Below are positions 60,401-64,000 of a stretch of 64,000 bases of DNA, piece after piece. Source of the stretch: AP-15 sp963747735 (lineage in GTDB: Bacteria; Pseudomonadota; Alphaproteobacteria; ATCC43930; CGMCC-115725). The notes beneath the pieces were generated by a model. It made no database searches. It was not told the DNA's origin and was given only the letters and a program-made list of their open reading frames with translations. Location of the stretch: assembly GCA_963747735.1 (NCBI GenBank), contig CAVVGE010000026.1, positions 1-64,000 of the forward strand, read 5' to 3'. Position numbers and translations under genes: made by a program. Position 1 is the first letter of the stretch; each line of letters begins with the position of its first letter.

Positions 60401-62449
60401 ATGGCCGGTCCCGATCGAACTTTCGCGACGATGTGCCCGATGAACTGTCACCCGACATTGTGCGGCATGCTGGTCGATGTGCGCGACGGCGAGGTTCTGG
60501 GCGTCCGGGGCGACGAAGACAATCCCGACAGCCAGGGATTCTTGTGCGTGCGCGGACAGGCTTCGCGGCAAATCATCGGCAACCCGAAACGGCTCTTAAA
60601 GCCGCTGATCCGCACACGGCGCAGCGACGACGCCTGGCGGGAGGCGGGCTGGGACGAAGCGCTCGACCTGATCGCCAGCCGGATCACTGCGGCGGGTCGC
60701 CAAGCGACCGCGCTATGGGGCGGCCACGGCAACATTGCCAATGGCTACGGCCCTTCCGCCGGGAGCCAGATGCTCGCCCGCTTCGCCAATCTCGCCGGCT
60801 GCCAGTATTGGAGCGCGTCAATGATCTGCTGGGGCCTCGGCGGGTTCGGCATCGGCCTCACCGGCGCGCTGGAGATCAACACCAAAGAAGACATGGGGGC
60901 AAATTCCGAGCTGATCGTCATGTGGGGGGCCAATCTGGCGAGCCAGCCCAATACCGCGCGGCATTTGATCGCCGCAAAACGGCGCGGCGCCCGGATCGTG
61001 ACGATCGATGTCCGATGGAGCGAAGCCGCCGCCCAATCGGACGAGGTCATGCTGATCCGGCCCGGATCGGATGCAGCGCTGGCGCTGGCCGTGATGCACG
61101 TCATCATCGGCGAGAAATTGTACGATCCGGCGTTTGTCGCCGAGCATACGCTGGGCTTTGCCGAGCTCTCCCGCCATGTCGGCAAATTCAGCCCCGAATG
61201 GGCCGCGTGCGAAACCGGTATCGCCGCCGACCGCATCATCGCCTTTGCCCGCGACTATGCGACCACCAAGCCGGCGATGATCGTTCTCGGCGGAAGCTCG
61301 CTGCACAAGGGCGCCAACAGCTGGCACGGCGCACGCGCCGTCTCGTGTCTGCCGGCGCTGGTCGGCAGCTACGGCGTCGCCGGCGGCGGGCTTGGCTCGC
61401 GCCATGCCGCCACGGCTCACGGCGCCGGGTTTGCGTCGATCGCGGCTGCCGACCGGCGCCCGCCCGGGACTTACATTCCGAGCCAGATGTCGGAAATCGC
61501 CGCAGCGCTGAGCGACGGACGGGTGCGGGTATTGCTCCTCTTTGGCACCAACATTCTGTCGTCGTTTGCGGATTCGCGACAGGTCGCGGCCGGGCTCGAC
61601 AAGCTCGACCTCGTCGTCTGCCACGAGCTCTTCGCCAATGAAACGACCCGGCGCTTTGCCGATGTCGTGCTCCCCGGCACCGCCTGGCTCGAAGACATCG
61701 GGTGCAAGGCGACGCACACGCACCTCTATCTGACGGAGCGGATCCTGGAGCCCGCCGGCGAAGCCCGGCCAACGCAAGAGGTGCTAAAAGGGCTCGCCGC
61801 CCGGATGGCGATCGAGGATTTCTATCCTTGGGCGTCGCAGGAGGAATTGCTCGACAGCATTCTCGATCACCCGGCGACCGGCCGGGCAACGATCGCGGCG
61901 CTCCGGGCGAACGATGGCAGAATGCCGTTGAACATATCGCCTGTCGCCTATCCGACCCGCCGCTTTCACACGCCCTCGGGCAAGGTCGAATTTTATTCGG
62001 CGCGGGCCGCGGCGGCCGGATTGCCGCCCTTGCCGACCTGCGAGGCGCCAACTCGGCGCGCGGCGACCGTCGCCGCCGGTCCGCTGGCGCTCTGCCAGGG
62101 GCGGACACTGACGCAGTTCCATTCTTTTTACGACCACGGCCAAGCGTTGCCGCTGCTGGCCGAGCGCGACCTGGGCCCGATGCTGTGGATTTCGCCGGAA
62201 GACGCGGCGCGGCGGGAGATTGCCGAGGGCGACGCGGTCCGGGTCTACAATGGAGGCGGCGCGTTCGCGGCGACAGCACACATCACCGACCGGATCCCGG
62301 CGGGTGTCGTATGGATGCGTGACGGCTGCCTCGACCTGAACCAGGTCACCTCGGGTGCGCCGGCTTTGCCGGAAACGGCCCTGGGCCTATTTCCCTTTAC
62401 CGTGGGTCAGGCCGAGTACGAGGCGATGGTCGAGGTCGAAGCCGCATGA
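60401..62449 (+). CDS. molybdopterin-dependent oxidoreductase
   Basis: A 682-residue enzyme of the DMSO-reductase/formate-dehydrogenase superfamily. The N-terminal Fe-S domain 'CPMNCHPTLCGMLVDVRDGEVLGV' with 'GFLCVRG' gives the four cysteines of a [4Fe-4S] cluster. The bis-MGD domains include 'WGGHGNIANGYGPSAGSQM' and 'MWGANLASQPNTARHLIAAKRRGARIVTIDVR'. The C-terminal MGD barrel contains 'ITDRIPAGVVWMRDG'. The metal ligand seems to be in 'SASMICWGLGG' (Ser or Cys, uncertain). There is no Tat signal, so it is cytosolic. It is divergent from the BKACE operon. Confidence 0.87.
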   Translation: MAGPDRTFATMCPMNCHPTLCGMLVDVRDGEVLGVRGDEDNPDSQGFLCVRGQASRQIIGNPKRLLKPLIRTRRSDDAWREAGWDEALDLIASRITAAGRQATALWGGHGNIANGYGPSAGSQMLARFANLAGCQYWSASMICWGLGGFGIGLTGALEINTKEDMGANSELIVMWGANLASQPNTARHLIAAKRRGARIVTIDVRWSEAAAQSDEVMLIRPGSDAALALAVMHVIIGEKLYDPAFVAEHTLGFAELSRHVGKFSPEWAACETGIAADRIIAFARDYATTKPAMIVLGGSSLHKGANSWHGARAVSCLPALVGSYGVAGGGLGSRHAATAHGAGFASIAAADRRPPGTYIPSQMSEIAAALSDGRVRVLLLFGTNILSSFADSRQVAAGLDKLDLVVCHELFANETTRRFADVVLPGTAWLEDIGCKATHTHLYLTERILEPAGEARPTQEVLKGLAARMAIEDFYPWASQEELLDSILDHPATGRATIAALRANDGRMPLNISPVAYPTRRFHTPSGKVEFYSARAAAAGLPPLPTCEAPTRRAATVAAGPLALCQGRTLTQFHSFYDHGQALPLLAERDLGPMLWISPEDAARREIAEGDAVRVYNGGGAFAATAHITDRIPAGVVWMRDGCLDLNQVTSGAPALPETALGLFPFTVGQAEYEAMVEVEAA

Positions 62450-62452
62450 CCC

Positions 62453-63670
62453 CTAGCCCTGCGCCCGGATGAACGCCCGGACCTTGGGGTAGGTCTCGGT
62501 CTGCCAGCGGCGGCCGTGAAAGACGCCGTAATGGCCGACTTTGGGCTGGAGGTGGTGCGTCTTTTTCGCCGCCGGGATGCCCATGCACAAAGCCTGCGCC
62601 GCGACGGTCTGGCCCGGTCCGCAGATGTCGTCGCGCTCGCCTTCGACGGTCATCAGCGCGGTCTGCTCGATCGCCGCCGTCTCGACCCGGTTGCGGCGCA
62701 CGACGAGGCGGCCCTGCGCCAGGTCCTGGTCGTGAAACACCCGCTTCACCGTCTCCAAATAGAAATCGGCGGCGAGGTCCATAACCGTCGTGTATTCGGC
62801 GTAAAAGGCGCGGGTTGCCGCGGCGCTCTCGCGGTCACCCTGCACCAGGTCGCGGAACATCTGCCAATGCGCGGTGACGTGCCGGTCCCAATTCATGCCG
62901 AGAAATCCGGCGAGCTGCAAAAATCCGGGATAGACCCGGCGCATCGCACCCGGATATCGCGCCGGCACCGTGGTGACGACCTTGCGCTCGAACCAATCGA
63001 GCGAATGCGCGGTGGCGAAGCGGTTGACCGCGGTCGGATTGGCGCGGGTGTCGATCGGGCCGCCCATCAGGATCGTCGAGGCCGGCTGGCAGGGGTCACC
63101 CGCGGCGGCGAGAAGCGCTATCGCGGCCAGCACCGGCACCGCCGGCTGGCACACCGCCATGACATGGAGGTGCGGGCCGAGCAGCCGGACAAAGCGGATC
63201 ACCAGATCGACATAATCGTCGAAACCGAACCGGCCGTGGAGCAACGGCACATCGCGGGCATTCGCCCAATCGGTCAGAAAGACGTTGTGGTCGGGCAGCA
63301 AGGTTGCGACCGTGCCGCGCAACAGGGTCGAAAAATGGCCCGACAGCGGTGCGGCGACCAGCACCGTCGGCTCGTCGCGCGCGCCCTCCTTGCGGAAATG
63401 GACGAGATTGCAGAACGGGTCGGAGGCGACGACCTCCTCGGTGACCGGGACCCGCTCGCCGGCGAGGGTTACGGCATCGATGCCAAAGACCGGACGCTCA
63501 TGCGAGAGCCCGGCATGGGAGATCAGCTCCAACGCCGCCGCCGCGCGGCGCAGCAAGGGAGGATTGCCAAACACCGGCCCGGACCGGTCGAGCATCCCAA
63601 AGGATGCTTCGGCCATGAGCCGGATCGGTGTCAGCGCGTCGTCGTAAGCCTGGTAGGCGCCGTAAAGCAT
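62453..63670 (-). CDS. phaZ: intracellular polyhydroxyalkanoate depolymerase
   Basis: A 405-residue alpha/beta hydrolase of the PhaZ (type a, intracellular PHB depolymerase) family. 'MLYGAYQAYDDALTPIRLMAEAS' is the typical N-terminus. 'DWANARDVPLLHGRFGFDDYVDLVIRF' and 'HVMAVCQPAVPVLAAIAL' follow; the nucleophile is Cys in 'VCQPA'. 'GERDDICGPGQT' (Asp) and 'HLQPKVGHYGVFHGRRW' (His) complete the triad. It degrades stored PHB granules in the cytosol. ATG 63670 is preferred to the longer frame from 63700. It is convergent with the molybdoenzyme gene, 3 nt apart. Confidence 0.93.
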   Translation of the reverse strand: MLYGAYQAYDDALTPIRLMAEASFGMLDRSGPVFGNPPLLRRAAAALELISHAGLSHERPVFGIDAVTLAGERVPVTEEVVASDPFCNLVHFRKEGARDEPTVLVAAPLSGHFSTLLRGTVATLLPDHNVFLTDWANARDVPLLHGRFGFDDYVDLVIRFVRLLGPHLHVMAVCQPAVPVLAAIALLAAAGDPCQPASTILMGGPIDTRANPTAVNRFATAHSLDWFERKVVTTVPARYPGAMRRVYPGFLQLAGFLGMNWDRHVTAHWQMFRDLVQGDRESAAATRAFYAEYTTVMDLAADFYLETVKRVFHDQDLAQGRLVVRRNRVETAAIEQTALMTVEGERDDICGPGQTVAAQALCMGIPAAKKTHHLQPKVGHYGVFHGRRWQTETYPKVRAFIRAQG

Positions 63671-63841
63671 GTGCCCTCGTATGATCGCGCCGCCCGCCAC
63701 TGCGCGGGCGTCCTGAATGTCGAAACGCCTTCCTGCCCCGATCGATCGTCACGCGATTCCATCCCATACCGGAAAGCTCGTTATTTCAACAGATTATATT
63801 GGCTTTACCGGCGTGCTCGACAAGATTGGCGGCGCCCGCCG

Positions 63842-64000
63842 TCAATTCGGCGGTGCGGCCAGCCCGCCGCGCACCTCGTGCACGACGACGCCGGCGAGCC
63901 GCGGCGGCGGCGCCAGCCAGTGCCGGTGCGCAAGGCTCGTCGCCACATCGCTTTCCCCCGCCTTCCAGCGCCGTGCGACCGCCCCGGCCGAGAAGTCGGT
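63842..64000 (-). CDS. patatin-like (DUF3734) protein, partial C-terminus
   Basis: The last 52 codons of a gene cut by the window edge. 'DFSAGAVARRWKAGESDVATSLAHRHWL' then 'PPRLAGVVVHEVRGG' resemble the C-terminal end of patatin-like phospholipases with DUF3734 ('S-x-x-x-x-x-x-W-x-x-G-x-x-D'), which are common beside PHA genes in alphaproteobacteria. The catalytic Ser-Asp region lies outside the window. Confidence 0.55.
   Translation of the reverse strand, partial: TDFSAGAVARRWKAGESDVATSLAHRHWLAPPPRLAGVVVHEVRGGLAAPPN

Overview
The window is high-GC (about two-thirds G+C) DNA with dense, short-spaced genes. It looks like chromosome of a soil or plant-associated alphaproteobacterium, probably of Rhodospirillales type. 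The evidence is an intracellular PHA depolymerase, HupE/UreJ, a two-gene E1 dehydrogenase, paired ECF sigma/anti-sigma genes, DUF1269, MsrP, PPK2, LLM-class flavoenzymes and BKACE/CoA-transferase catabolic genes. The lineage is an inference from gene content only. I saw no rRNA, tRNA, CRISPR array, replication origin or intact insertion sequence.

Layout. 0.1-5.2 kb: toxin-antitoxin genes (TumE/TumA, an orphan HigA behind an aspartate aminotransferase, BrnT/BrnA) and two unknown genes. 5.2-15.0 kb: mostly housekeeping (pseudouridine synthase, FAD amine oxidase, RsmD, aldo/keto reductase, DUF5681 pair, VOC and NIPSNAP proteins, metallophosphoesterase, secreted NHL protein, HupE). 15.1-19.4 kb: E1 alpha and E1 beta of a 2-oxoacid-type dehydrogenase, split by 2.3 kb of inserts (a toxin-like pair, VapBC, a DUF559 cassette). 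Each insert is followed by another copy of the E1 beta 5' end. 19.4-29.3 kb: NudC, SDR, DUF1269, duplicated ECF sigma genes, a secreted CXXCH protein, an aldo/keto reductase, a CnbZ-like deaminase and several decayed TA and coiled-coil remnants.

29.5-33.9 kb is a compact four-gene module: coiled-coil protein, P-loop-less BrxC/BrxD-like protein, BrxD/DUF2791-like P-loop ATPase, SNF2 helicase. It is the best candidate for an uncharacterised defence-type system. 34.0-41.7 kb is a repeat-built region. A full-length lysozyme-fold-like protein and several orphan copies of its C-terminal end are each followed, with an 8-nt stop/start overlap, by a gene for a small secreted cysteine-rich protein. Part of this array, together with RidA and an LLM-class oxidoreductase, sits in a 2,390-bp tandem duplication. 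The arrangement resembles polymorphic-toxin/immunity arrays.

41.8-63.7 kb: tandem DUF427 protein, TetR-EmrA-EmrB efflux locus with a palindromic operator, second NudC-type hydrolase, EF-G paralogue, MsrP, PPK2, EF-hand protein, GH13 enzyme plus PQQ-type propeller, a catabolic cluster (CMD, HIBADH-like, CoA-transferase A/B, BKACE), a molybdopterin oxidoreductase and PhaZ. The right edge cuts a patatin-like gene.

Caution: at least a dozen otherwise well-conserved genes carry a single apparent frameshift, mostly explicable as a one-base change in a G or C run. Base-calling error is a likely cause for many. Genes so affected are given with their inferred full extent.
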